A DNA stretch of 64,000 nucleotides from Blastococcus sp. TML/M2B (GTDB lineage: Bacteria; Actinomycetota; Actinomycetes; Mycobacteriales; Geodermatophilaceae), in assembly GCF_016612865.1 (NCBI RefSeq), contig NZ_JAENZZ010000002.1:1612001-1676000 (forward strand), read 5' to 3'. The notes beneath the pieces are model-generated. The model was not told where the DNA came from. It made no database searches and was given only the letters and a program-made list of their open reading frames with translations. The position numbers and the translations under genes were made by a program. Of this stretch, positions 52,720 through 61,826 are shown in pieces. Position 1 is the first letter of the stretch. Each line of letters begins with the position of its first letter.

Positions 52720-52950
52720 TCAGCGGTGCGAACGTTCGTCATCCAGGTCAGCCACTGCTGCCTGCAACCCGACCCGACCGCCGTGCTGGGCCTCCATCTC
52801 ATCGAGGACTTCGCCGAGCGAACGCTGCTCGGCCAGGCGGCGCAGTTCGGCGGCGAGGTACTGCTGCAACGACTGATGAGCGCGCTCGGCCTTGCGCTGG
52901 AGAGCGGCATGAACGCCCTCGGGGACATCACGAACCAGAACGTGCGGCAT
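52720..52950 (-). CDS. vapB: VapB/FitA-type antitoxin
   Basis: A 76-residue ribbon-helix-helix protein: MPHVLVRDVPEGVHAALQRK is the DNA-binding strand and first helix. The acidic C-terminal half (LGEVLDEMEAQHGGRVG) is the likely toxin-binding tail. ATG 52950 overlaps the end of a direct repeat that is probably its own operator. No Shine-Dalgarno sequence is present, so translation may be leaderless. Confidence 0.88.
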   Translation of the reverse strand: MPHVLVRDVPEGVHAALQRKAERAHQSLQQYLAAELRRLAEQRSLGEVLDEMEAQHGGRVGLQAAVADLDDERSHR

Positions 52951-52968
52951 GCTTACATAATGCTTACA
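52949..52968. promoter_or_regulatory. vapBC operator/promoter repeats
   Basis: Two copies of ATGCTTACA on the plus strand (52949-52957 and 52960-52968), 11 bases apart, immediately at the vapB start codon. One helical turn spacing suits a VapBC complex binding cooperatively for autoregulation. TATGTA-like -10 sequence lies within. Confidence 0.55.
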
Positions 52969-53039
52969 CCCGTTGATGCGCGCAAGGGGACGTCGGCGCG
53001 CTCCCAAGCGCGCCGCAGGGCCCTCGACCGGCCGGCGCG

Positions 53040-53079
53040 GTCCGCAGCCAGTCCGCAAAAGTCCGCAGAAAGTCCGCAA
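53040..53079. repeat. Right-end phased repeats, candidate integrase arm sites
   Basis: Four copies of GTCCGCAG/GTCCGCAA at 53040, 53051, 53061 and 53072, spaced 10-11 bases (one helical turn). They lie 108-163 bases inside the right direct repeat. The gap 52951-53293 holds these, the vapBC operator, attR and the htpX terminator. Confidence 0.6.
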
Positions 53080-53186
53080 ACCGGCCAACCACGAGCACCC
53101 TTGATCAACAACACTCGACCATAAAGCCGCAGGTCAGCCCCGAGTTTCATCGATCACCAGCGGTAGCCGACCGTCGCAGATCAGTA

Positions 53187-53202
53187 CGACAACTACCGCT
53201 GA
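53187..53202. other. attR core: right 16-bp direct repeat
   Basis: Exact copy of the last 16 bases of yajQ. Beyond it the chromosome resumes with the terminator that would follow yajQ in an element-free strain. Confidence 0.88.
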
Positions 53203-53225
53203 CCCGGGCGGCCCGCAGCCCGCGA

Positions 53226-53280
53226 CGGTGTGCGCGGGTCGGCAGTTCCGGGCGCCGGAACTGCCGGTCCGCGCACACCG
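53226..53280. terminator. Long hairpin between attR and htpX
   Basis: Arms of 26 bases (53226-53251 and 53255-53280) with only two G-T type pairs and a three-base loop. It should end htpX (stop at 53294) and originally yajQ from the other side. Confidence 0.85.
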
Positions 53281-53293
53281 TGCGCCGGGGCGG

Positions 53294-54172
53294 TCAGCCG
53301 CGGCCGAGGTCGCGGGCCATCTGCTCCAGGCGGGCGATCCGCTCGGGCATCGGCGGGTGCGAGGCGAACATCGACGCCATGCCCTGCCCGCGGAACGGGT
53401 TGGCGATCATCAGGTGGCTCTGGGTGACCAGCCGGTCGTCCTGCGGCAGCGGGAGCGCCGATGCGCCGCGCTCGATCTTGCGCAGCGCCGACGCCAGCGC
53501 CAGCGGGTCCTGCGAGAGCTGCGCGCCGGTCGCGTCGGCCTGGAACTCGCGGCTCCGGCTGACCGCCATCTGCACGAGCCCGGCGGCCAGCGGGCCGAGG
53601 ACCACCAGCAGCAGCCCGCCGAGCGCGTTGCCACCGCCGCGGTCGTCGCCGCCCCGGCCGCCGAACAGCGACGCGAACATCGCCATGTGCGCCAGGTAGG
53701 TGATCACCGTGGCCATGGCGCCGGCGACCGAGCTGATCAGGATGTCGCGGTTGTAGACGTGCGAGAGCTCGTGGGCCAGGACGCCGCGCAGCTCGCGCCG
53801 GTCGAGCAGCTCGAGGATGCCCTGGGTGACGCACACGGCGGCGTTGCGCGGGTTGCGCCCGGTGGCGAACGCGTTGGGCTGGTCGGTAGGGCTCACGTAG
53901 AGCCGGGGCATGGGCTGGCGGGCCTCGGTGGCCAGCTCGCGGACCATCGCGTACAGCTGCGGCGCCTGCGTCTCGGTGACCGGGAAGGCGCGCATCGCCC
54001 GCAGCGCCAGCTTGTCCGAGTTGAAGTACGCGTAGCCGTTCACGCCGAGGGCGATCACCAAGGCGATGAGCAGCCCGCCGCGGCCACCGATGAGGGCGCC
54101 GGCGAGCAGGATGAGCCCGCCCATGAGACCGAGCAGGACGGCGGTCTTCAGTCCGTTGTTCCAGCGCTGCAC
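53294..54172 (-). CDS. htpX: HtpX-type membrane zinc protease
   Basis: A 292-residue M48 peptidase. Two N-terminal membrane helices ([19 protein letters not shown] and the next) come first, then the zinc motif HELSH near residue 135, a membrane pair after it, and the third zinc ligand Glu in [13 protein letters not shown]. It degrades misfolded membrane proteins in partnership with FtsH in other bacteria. GTG 54172 (VQRWNNGLK) directly follows GGAGG; the longer open frame upstream is non-coding. Confidence 0.93.
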   Translation of the reverse strand: MQRWNNGLKTAVLLGLMGGLILLAGALIGGRGGLLIALVIALGVNGYAYFNSDKLALRAMRAFPVTETQAPQLYAMVRELATEARQPMPRLYVSPTDQPNAFATGRNPRNAAVCVTQGILELLDRRELRGVLAHELSHVYNRDILISSVAGAMATVITYLAHMAMFASLFGGRGGDDRGGGNALGGLLLVVLGPLAAGLVQMAVSRSREFQADATGAQLSQDPLALASALRKIERGASALPLPQDDRLVTQSHLMIANPFRGQGMASMFASHPPMPERIARLEQMARDLGRG

Positions 54173-54335
54173 GCCCTCCCCAACGGCGCTGCCGGGACCG
54201 CCGTTCCCGACCCCGACCGGTGGAATGCGCCGCCCGCCCGGGTGGTTCCCTGGAGTGAAACCAGAATGTGCTTCGGGTCTCAGTACCCGCGGGTCCCGCG
54301 CGCACGTAACCTCGGCCGGTGGAGGTACACCACTG

Positions 54336-56329
54336 ATGACTGCCAGCACCCCGCCGACCAACGGCGCGCCCCTCGACGACGTCCACGCACCGGTCGCCAG
54401 CTCGGCCCCCGGCGGCCTGGTCAAGAGCGTGGTCGAACTCGACCGCGTCGTGATCCGGTTGGCGGGTGACTCGGGTGACGGCATGCAGCTCACCGGCAAC
54501 CGCTTCACCAGCGAGACGGCGTCCTTCGGCAACGACCTGTCGACGCTGCCGAACTTCCCCGCCGAGATCCGGGCTCCTACGGGGACCCTGCCGGGCGTCT
54601 CCTCGTTCCAGCTGCACTTCGCCGACCACGACATCATGACGCCGGGCGACGCTCCCGACGTCCTCGTCGCGATGAACCCGGCGGCGCTGAAGTCGAACCT
54701 CTCCGACCTCCCCGGCGGCGGGCTGCTGATCCTGGACTCCGACGAGTTCACCCCGCGCAACCTGGCGAAGGTCGGCTACGCGACCAACCCGCTCGAGGAC
54801 GGCTCGCTCGAGGGCTGGCAGACCGTGCCGGTCCCGCTGACCTCGATGACCCTCGACGCGCTCGCCGACTCCGGCCTCGGCAAGAAGGAGGCCGAGCGGA
54901 GCAAGAACATGTTCACCCTCGGCCTGCTGAGCTGGATGTACCACCGGCCCACCGAGGGCACCGTGCGCTTCCTCGAGCGGCAGTTCCGCCGCAAGCCCGA
55001 GATCGCCGCGGCCAACATCGCGGCGTTCCGCGCCGGCTACAACTACGGCGAGACCACCGAGGCCTTCGCGGTCTCGTACGAGATCAAGCCCGCTCCGATG
55101 GACGCCGGCCGGTACCGCAACATCTCCGGCAACCAGGCGCTCGCGCTGGGCATCGTGGCGGCCGGGCAGCGGTCGGGCCTGCCGATCTTCCTCGGCGCCT
55201 ACCCGATCACCCCGGCCTCGGACATCCTCCACGAGCTGTCCAAGCACAAGTCCTTCGGCGTCCGCACCTTCCAGGCCGAGGACGAGATCGCCGGCATCGG
55301 CGCGGCGCTCGGCGCCTCGTTCGGCGGCGCGCTCGGCGTGACGACGACGTCGGGCCCCGGTGTGGCGCTCAAGGCCGAGACCATCGGCCTCGCGGTGATG
55401 ACCGAGCTGCCGCTGCTCATCGTGGACGTGCAGCGCGGTGGCCCGTCCACCGGCCTGCCGACCAAGACCGAGCAGTCGGACCTGCTGCAGGCGATGTTCG
55501 GCCGCAACGGCGAGGCCCCGCTGCCGGTGATCGCGCCGCGCTCCCCGGGCGACTGCTTCGACGCCGCGATCGAGGCCGTCCGCATCGCGCTGACCTACCG
55601 CACCCCGGTGATGCTGCTGTCGGACGGCTACCTCGCCAACGGCGCCGAGCCGTGGGCGGTCCCCGAGACCGCCACGCTGCCGGACCTCACCGGTGCGGTC
55701 GGCTTCGCCACCGGCCCGAACGCCGCCTCGACCGACGGCACCCCGGAGTTCCACCCCTACCAGCGCGACCCGGAGACCCTGGCGCGCGCGTGGGCGGTGC
55801 CGGGCACCGCCGGGCTGCAGCACCGCATCGGCGGGCTGGAGAAGGCCGACGGCAACGGCAACATCTCCTACGACCCCGCGAACCACGACTTCATGGTCCG
55901 CACCCGCCAGGCAAAGATCGACGGCATCGCCGCCTCGATCGGCCCGACGGACGTCGAGGACCCCGACGGCGACGCCCGCGTGGCGGTCATCGGCTGGGGC
56001 TCCACCTACGGTCCGATCGGTGCGGCCTGCCGGCGGATCCGGGCCTCGGGCCGCTCGGTGGCGCAGATCCACCTGCGGCACATCAACCCGTTCCCCGCCG
56101 ACCTCGGCGAGGTCCTGGCCCGGTACGACCGGGTCGTCTGCCCGGAGATGAACCTCGGGCAGCTGGCGCTCCTGCTGCGCGCGAAGTACCTGGTCGACGT
56201 GCAGAGCCACACGCAGGTGAGCGGGATGCCGTTCCGCTCGGCCGAGCTGGCCGCGGTCATCCAGGACGCCATCGACACCACCAGCACCCCCGCGGTTCCC
56301 GCCGGAGCCGCCGCGAACGGAGCCACGCT

Positions 56330-56333
<4 letters not shown>
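54336..56333 (+). CDS. korA: 2-oxoacid:ferredoxin oxidoreductase, fused gamma-alpha subunit
   Basis: A 665-residue subunit of 2-oxoglutarate:ferredoxin oxidoreductase. The gamma domain ([18 protein letters not shown]) fills residues 30-215. The alpha (pyrimidine-binding) domain follows, with [16 protein letters not shown] and [20 protein letters not shown], then the C-terminal part. It oxidises 2-oxoglutarate to succinyl-CoA with reduction of ferredoxin, an alternative TCA-cycle step in actinobacteria. GGAGG precedes ATG 54336 by ten bases. It overlaps korB by four bases. Confidence 0.93.
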
Positions 56334-57430
<1,097 letters not shown>

Positions 57431-57440
57431 GTGGTCGGAA

Positions 57441-57477
57441 CCGCGGGCCCGTCTCCTACCCGGAGGCGGGCCCGCGG
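57441..57477. terminator. Terminator between korB and the MocR gene
   Basis: Eleven-base arms (57441-57451 and 57467-57477) with extra inner pairing. It begins 10 bases after korB and overlaps the last codons of the converging MocR gene, so it can serve both. Confidence 0.75.
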
Positions 57478-58844
57478 TGCGTCCGGAGCAGCTCGGTGAG
57501 CACCGGGAGCGCGCGGTCCAGCTCCGCGCGCGTGGGGGCGGCGTAGCCGAGGACGAGGCCGGCCCGGCGCCCGTCCACGTCCTGGAGGTGGTGCCGGCCG
57601 AGCCCGTCGAGCTCCAGCCCGCGTCCGGCGGCGGCGGCCCGCAGCGCCCGCTCGGTGGCGACGTCGGCAAGCGGCACGAGCAGGTGCGCGCCCGCGGGAT
57701 CGCCCTCGGCGCGGTGCCCCGCGGCCGCGACGGCGGCCCGCACGTCCTCCCGCCGGGCGGCCATCTCCCGGCGCAGCCGGCGCAGGTGCCGGGCGAGGTC
57801 GCCCGATCCTGCCAGCGCGGCGAGCACCCGCTGACCGGCGCGGGCGGGGCGGGTGCCGGTCGCCGTCCGCCGCGCCACCAGCGCCTCGCGCAGCGGCTCC
57901 GGCGCCACCAGCCAGCCCACGCCCAGGGTGGGGGCGAGGATCTTGCTGGACGTGCCCAGGTGGACGACGACGTCGGGGCCCAGGGCGCCCAGCAGCGGCA
58001 GCGGCGCGACGTCGAAGCGCAGCTCGCCGTCGTAGTCGTCCTCCAGCACCCACCAGCCCTCGGCCCGCGCCCGCGCGACGAGCGCCACCCGGCGCGCGGC
58101 GGACATCCGCCGGCCGGTGGGGAACTGGTGCGCGGGCGTGCAGTAGACCGCGGCCAGACCTGCCGGCAGCGCCTCGACGACCAGGCCGTCGTCGTCGACC
58201 GGCGCGGGCACCACCTCGAGCCCCGCGTCGCGGAGTGCGCCGACCGCGCGCGCGTACCCCGGGTCCTCCACGGCGACCCGGCTGCCCGGTGGCAGCAGGC
58301 GGGCGACCTCCAGCACGGCGGCCGAGGTGCCCGCGGTGGCCAGGACGTCGTCGGGGCCGGCCACCAGGCCGCGGTGCCGCAGCAGGTGCTCGGCGACCGC
58401 GCCGCGGAAGGCGGGGTCCCCCGCGGGCTCGGGGTGCAGGTCGGGCGGCTGGTCCCCGGCCGCCCGCCAGGCCCGCCGCCAGGCCGCGCGGTCCAGCACC
58501 TCCAGGCACGGCGCGCCGGCCCGCAGCTCGACCAGCTGCGGCAGGGCTGGGCCGGCGCCGGCCCTCGGCCCGGGCAGCGCCCGCGCGGAGGGTGCCGCGC
58601 CGAGCACGAACGTCCCGATCCCCCGGCGGCCGCCGGCCCAGCCCTCGGCCAGCAGCTGGTCGTAGGCGGCGCTGGTGACCGTGCGGCTGACCCGCAGGGC
58701 CGCGGCGAGCTCGCGGGTGGAGGGCAACCGGTCCCCCGGGCGCAGGACGCCGTCGGCGGCCGCCGCGCGCAACGCATCGGCGAGCTGCGCGGCCAGCGGG
58801 GTGCGCGAGCCGCGGTCCAGCACGACGGGCGGCACCACGCTCAC
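57456..58844 (-). CDS. MocR-family regulator (GntR HTH + aminotransferase domain)
   Basis: A 462-residue transcription regulator. An N-terminal winged helix-turn-helix (ADGVLRPGDRLPSTRELAAAL, then VSRTVTSAAYDQLLAEGW) is joined by a Pro/Gly linker to a fold-type I aminotransferase-like domain, which binds PLP as effector. The PLP lysine is in LGTSSKILAPTLGVGW, with DDYDGELRF upstream. Such proteins (PdxR, GabR) control vitamin B6 or amino-acid genes. The divergent neighbour is a pyridoxamine-oxidase-like gene, a likely target. Confidence 0.9.
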   Translation of the reverse strand: MSVVPPVVLDRGSRTPLAAQLADALRAAAADGVLRPGDRLPSTRELAAALRVSRTVTSAAYDQLLAEGWAGGRRGIGTFVLGAAPSARALPGPRAGAGPALPQLVELRAGAPCLEVLDRAAWRRAWRAAGDQPPDLHPEPAGDPAFRGAVAEHLLRHRGLVAGPDDVLATAGTSAAVLEVARLLPPGSRVAVEDPGYARAVGALRDAGLEVVPAPVDDDGLVVEALPAGLAAVYCTPAHQFPTGRRMSAARRVALVARARAEGWWVLEDDYDGELRFDVAPLPLLGALGPDVVVHLGTSSKILAPTLGVGWLVAPEPLREALVARRTATGTRPARAGQRVLAALAGSGDLARHLRRLRREMAARREDVRAAVAAAGHRAEGDPAGAHLLVPLADVATERALRAAAAGRGLELDGLGRHHLQDVDGRRAGLVLGYAAPTRAELDRALPVLTELLRTHRGPASG

Positions 58845-58880
58845 GGTCGGCTCCTCGGGTTTGCACGGCGGTGGCCTGCT

Positions 58881-58905
58881 GGAACGCTAGCCGATTGGCC
58901 GTTCC
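58881..58905. promoter_or_regulatory. Inverted repeat in the divergent MocR/oxidase-like promoter region
   Basis: GGAACG (58881-58886) and CGTTCC (58900-58905) face each other across 13 bases in the 92-base divergent promoter region. A MocR site is plausible, though these regulators often use direct repeats. Confidence 0.35.
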
Positions 58906-58936
58906 GGGAGACCACTGCCGACCGCAGGATCGGGGC

Positions 58937-59708
58937 ATGACCGCCGCTCCCCCGCTCTCGCCGACCGACCGCAGCACCGTGCGCCGGGGCGCGCAGCGCG
59001 CCCGGCACCGACCGCGCCGACCTGCACGCCGTGCTCGACGCGGGTCTGGTCGGGCACCTCGCCGTCGTCCTGCACGGCGCCCCCGTCGTCCTGCCGACCG
59101 GCTACGGACGGCGCGGCGACACCCTGTACCTGCACGGCTCGACCGGCGCGGCGACGCTGCGCGCGGCGACCGCCGGGTCACCGGTGTGCTTCACCGTCAC
59201 GCACCTGGACGGCGTCGTCTACGCGCGCTCGGCGTTCCACCACTCGGTGAACTACCGCTGCGCGGTGGTGCACGGGACGGCGCGGCGGGTCGAGGACCCC
59301 GCGGAGAAGGCGCTGGCCCTCGAGGCGCTCACCGAGCAGCTGGCACCCGGGTCGTGGGCGGCCACCCGGCTGCCCGACCGGCGCGAGCTGGCCGCCACCG
59401 CGGTGCTGGCGCTCGACCTCACCGAGGCCAGCGTCAAGATCCGCACCGGCCCGCCCGGGGACGACGAGGGCGACCTGCCCGCCCCCGGCGACCCGGACCC
59501 GGTGTGGGCCGGCGTCCTGCCGGTGACCACGGTGCTCGGCGTCCCGGAGCCGTGCCCGCTGCTGCCCGCGGGGACGCCGGTCCCGGCCCGGGTGGCCGAT
59601 CGGCGGCCGCCGGGTCAGGAGTCCGGGCGTCAGGAGCCCGGGCGTCAGGAGCGGGGCGTCACCCGGAGCAGCTCGTCGTCGCCGTCCCCGTCGTCGGTGG
59701 TGGCGTAG
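58937..59708 (+). CDS. Pyridoxamine 5'-phosphate oxidase-like flavoprotein (frameshifted)
   Basis: A split-barrel flavin-binding protein. ATG 58937 opens MTAAPPLSPTDRSTVRRGAQR, and one extra C in the run at 59001-59003 breaks the frame. Removing it joins AGTDRADLHAVLDAGLVGHL to the intact body (VVLPTGYGRRGDTLYLHGST, VCFTVTHLDGVVYARSAFHHS, NYRCAVVHGTARRVED). The corrected length is 256 residues. The substrate is unknown, because many such proteins are not true pyridoxamine oxidases. The last 25 residues read through a 15-bp tandem repeat and overlap the convergent gene by 64 bases, so the natural end may differ. Confidence 0.8.
59611..59655. repeat. Three tandem 15-bp repeats at a convergent gene junction
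   Basis: Units begin at 59611, 59626 and 59641 with consensus GGCGTCAGGAGCCCG. Because the unit is a multiple of three, the sugar-dehydrogenase end (Ser then TGA on the minus strand) is repeated in frame. Confidence 0.8.
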
Positions 59709-60752
59709 AAGGCGCCGTCCTCCCCGGCGCGCAGCGACCGGATGCGGCCGTGCGTGCCGTCCAGCTCGGGGACGGCGAACTGCTGCCGCAGCGCACCGTC
59801 GTCCCCGAGCCGCAGGGCGAGCACGCCCCGGGCCTTGAGCAGGCCGATGACCAGCACGCCGTGGTAGTCCCCCCACGCGGCGCCGTCGAGGAAGGTGGCG
59901 CCGCTGGTCGCGAGCGTGGGCGCGCCCGAGGACCAGACCGCCGGGATGGCGCCGGGGATGCCCGGATCGGTCATGGGGACGCTCTCGTCGTAGGAGCCGT
60001 CGCCGTCGGGGTTCCAGCCGTAGTTGCCGCCCGCGCGCAGCAGGTTCACCTCGTCGTCGCGGTCGGGGCCGTGCTCGACGGAGAAGACCTGCCCGGTCCC
60101 CCGTCGCACGGCGAGGCCCTGCACGTTGCGGTGGCCGAGGGTCCACACCTCGACCTCGCCGGTGGCGGGGTCGACGCGCAGCACCTTGCCCCCGAGCGAC
60201 CCCGGGTCCTGGGGCACCGCGCCGGCGGCGGTGTCGCCGGTGCCGACGAGCAGCGCGCCGTCCGGGGCGAACTCCAGCCGGCAGCCGCCGTGCCGCCCGG
60301 AGGCCGTGTTCAGCGGCAGCCCGCCGACCAGCGGGTCCGCGACGCGGGTGAGCGACGACCAGTCCGGCGCCGCCGTCCACGCGACCACCTGGATCTCGCC
60401 GTCGCGGTCGCCCTGGCAGCTGTAGAGCCGCGCGTTGCTCGTGAAGGCCGGGTCGAGCGCGAGCCCCATCAACCCGGTCTCGCCGAAGGCGTTCAGGTCG
60501 TCGAGGGTCGGCGGCCACCTCCCGGACCGTGCCGTCGGGCAGCACGGCGGTGAAGCCGCCGGCCCGCTCGTCGACCAGCAGGGTGCCGTCGGGCGCCCGG
60601 ACGACGTCCCACGGGTGGTCCAGCCCCCCGAGGACGACCTCCACCGCGAGGGCCGTCGTCCCCTCCGGTGCCGGCGGGGACGCGCCGGGCCCGGGGGCCG
60701 CCGAGCAGGCGGCGAGCAGCAGGACCACCACGGGGAGCAGGGCGCGTCGCAC
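59645..60752 (-). CDS. PQQ-type sugar dehydrogenase lipoprotein (frameshifted)
   Basis: A soluble glucose/sorbosone dehydrogenase-type beta-propeller. ATG 60752 opens a lipoprotein signal (LLPVVVLLLAACSAAPG) and the first blade (GGLDHPWDVVRAPDGTLLVDE). One extra base in the run at 60506-60508 breaks the frame. Without it AADLDDLNAFGETGLMGLAL follows, then conserved blades (GHRNVQGLAV, FSVEHGPDRDDEVN, GGNYGWNP). Corrected length is 368 residues. The His/Asp/Arg residues around HGPDRDDE and GHRN are those that bind PQQ and calcium in the family. Likely extracytoplasmic. Confidence 0.82.
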
Positions 60753-60767
60753 CCGTCCAGCATGGGG

Positions 60768-61826
60768 TCAGCTGGTGCGGGTCACCACGTAGTCGCAGAG
60801 CGCGGACAGGGCGTCGCGCACCTCGCCCGCCGGGACGGCGGTGAGCCGGGCGCGGGCGCGCTCGGCGTACTCGCGGGTGACCTCGGTGGCACGCTGCAGC
60901 GAGCGGGACGCCCGGAGCAGCTCCAGCGCCTCGGCGTGCTCGGCGTCGTCGGTGACCGGGGCGGCGACCAGCTCGCGCAGCCGCGCCTCGGCCGGGTCGT
61001 CACCGGCGAGGGCGAACAGCGCCGGCAGGGTGGCGATGCCCTCGCGCAGGTCGGTGCCGGGCGACTTCCCCGAGGCGCCCTCGACGCCGACGATGTCGAT
61101 CAGGTCGTCGGACAGCTGGAAGGCGACGCCGACCTCCTCGCCGAACGCGGTGAGCTCCTCGACCAGGGCGGCGTCGACGCCGGCGAACGAGGCGCCGAAG
61201 CGGGCGGAGGTGGCGACCAGCGAGCCGGTCTTGTCCGCGAGCACCTCGAGGTGGTGGCCGACCGGGTCATCGCCGGGCTGGGCGCCCACGGTCTCCCGGA
61301 TCTGCCCGGTGACCAGCCGCTCGAAGGTGCGGGCCTGGACGCGGACGGCCTCGGGGCCGAGGTCGGCGAGCAGGTCCGACGCGCGGGCGAAGAGCAGGTC
61401 GCCGGTGAGGATGGCGATGCTGTTGCCCCACCGGCTGTTCGCGCTGGGAGCGCCGCGGCGCACGGACGCCTCGTCCATGACGTCGTCGTGGTACAGCGTC
61501 GCGAGGTGGGTGAGCTCGCAGACCACCGCCGCCGAGGTGACCTCCGGGCGGTGCGGATCGCCCAGCTGCGCGGCCAGCAGCGCCAGCATCGGGCGGAACC
61601 GCTTGCCACCCGCGGCCATGAGGTGGCCCGCGGCCTCGCGCACGAACGGGTGCTCGCTGCCGACCGCCTCGGCCAGGGCCTGCTCGACCCGGGCCAGCCC
61701 CGCGGCGAGGCCGTTCCCGAGCTCGCCCTCGGGCAGCCAGGGCCCCATGGTGGAGGCCGGCGTCGAGATCCGGTGCCGGACCTCGGTGGGGGTGCCGTCG
61801 GCTGCGGCACGGGCTCCGGTCATCAA
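60768..61826 (-). CDS. Long-chain polyprenyl diphosphate synthase
   Basis: A 352-residue trans-prenyltransferase with both aspartate-rich magnesium motifs: LYHDDVMDEA (first, DDxxD) and QLSDDLIDIVG (second), plus GGKRFRPML and GDLLFARASDLL. It probably makes the C40-C50 side chain of menaquinone, the quinone reduced by the complex I genes directly upstream. ATG 61826 overlaps the nuoN stop region by four bases, so it ends the nuo operon. No small-residue change before the first motif is evident that would set chain length. Confidence 0.92.
   Translation of the reverse strand: MMTGARAAADGTPTEVRHRISTPASTMGPWLPEGELGNGLAAGLARVEQALAEAVGSEHPFVREAAGHLMAAGGKRFRPMLALLAAQLGDPHRPEVTSAAVVCELTHLATLYHDDVMDEASVRRGAPSANSRWGNSIAILTGDLLFARASDLLADLGPEAVRVQARTFERLVTGQIRETVGAQPGDDPVGHHLEVLADKTGSLVATSARFGASFAGVDAALVEELTAFGEEVGVAFQLSDDLIDIVGVEGASGKSPGTDLREGIATLPALFALAGDDPAEARLRELVAAPVTDDAEHAEALELLRASRSLQRATEVTREYAERARARLTAVPAGEVRDALSALCDYVVTRTS

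Larger units (their letters stand above)
37089..53202. mobile_element. Integrative mobilizable element in the yajQ 3' end
   Basis: About 16.1 kb bounded by 16-bp direct repeats at 37073-37088 and 53187-53202. It holds an integrase next to the left end, phased GTCCGCA(G/A) repeats near both ends, a MobF relaxase, an excisionase-like HTH gene, VapBC, degraded GGDEF/EAL and ArdC genes, and PilZ and HDOD genes. On the chromosome side of the right end stands htpX with a strong terminator, so yajQ and htpX were convergent neighbours before insertion. No FtsK/TraG coupling protein, type IV secretion or replication gene is recognised. It therefore probably needs a helper, or it has decayed. Confidence 0.88.

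Noticed and set aside
53294-54760. N-terminal extension of HtpX to 489 residues
   Set aside because: The extension is antisense to korA, and GTG 54172 has its own GGAGG.
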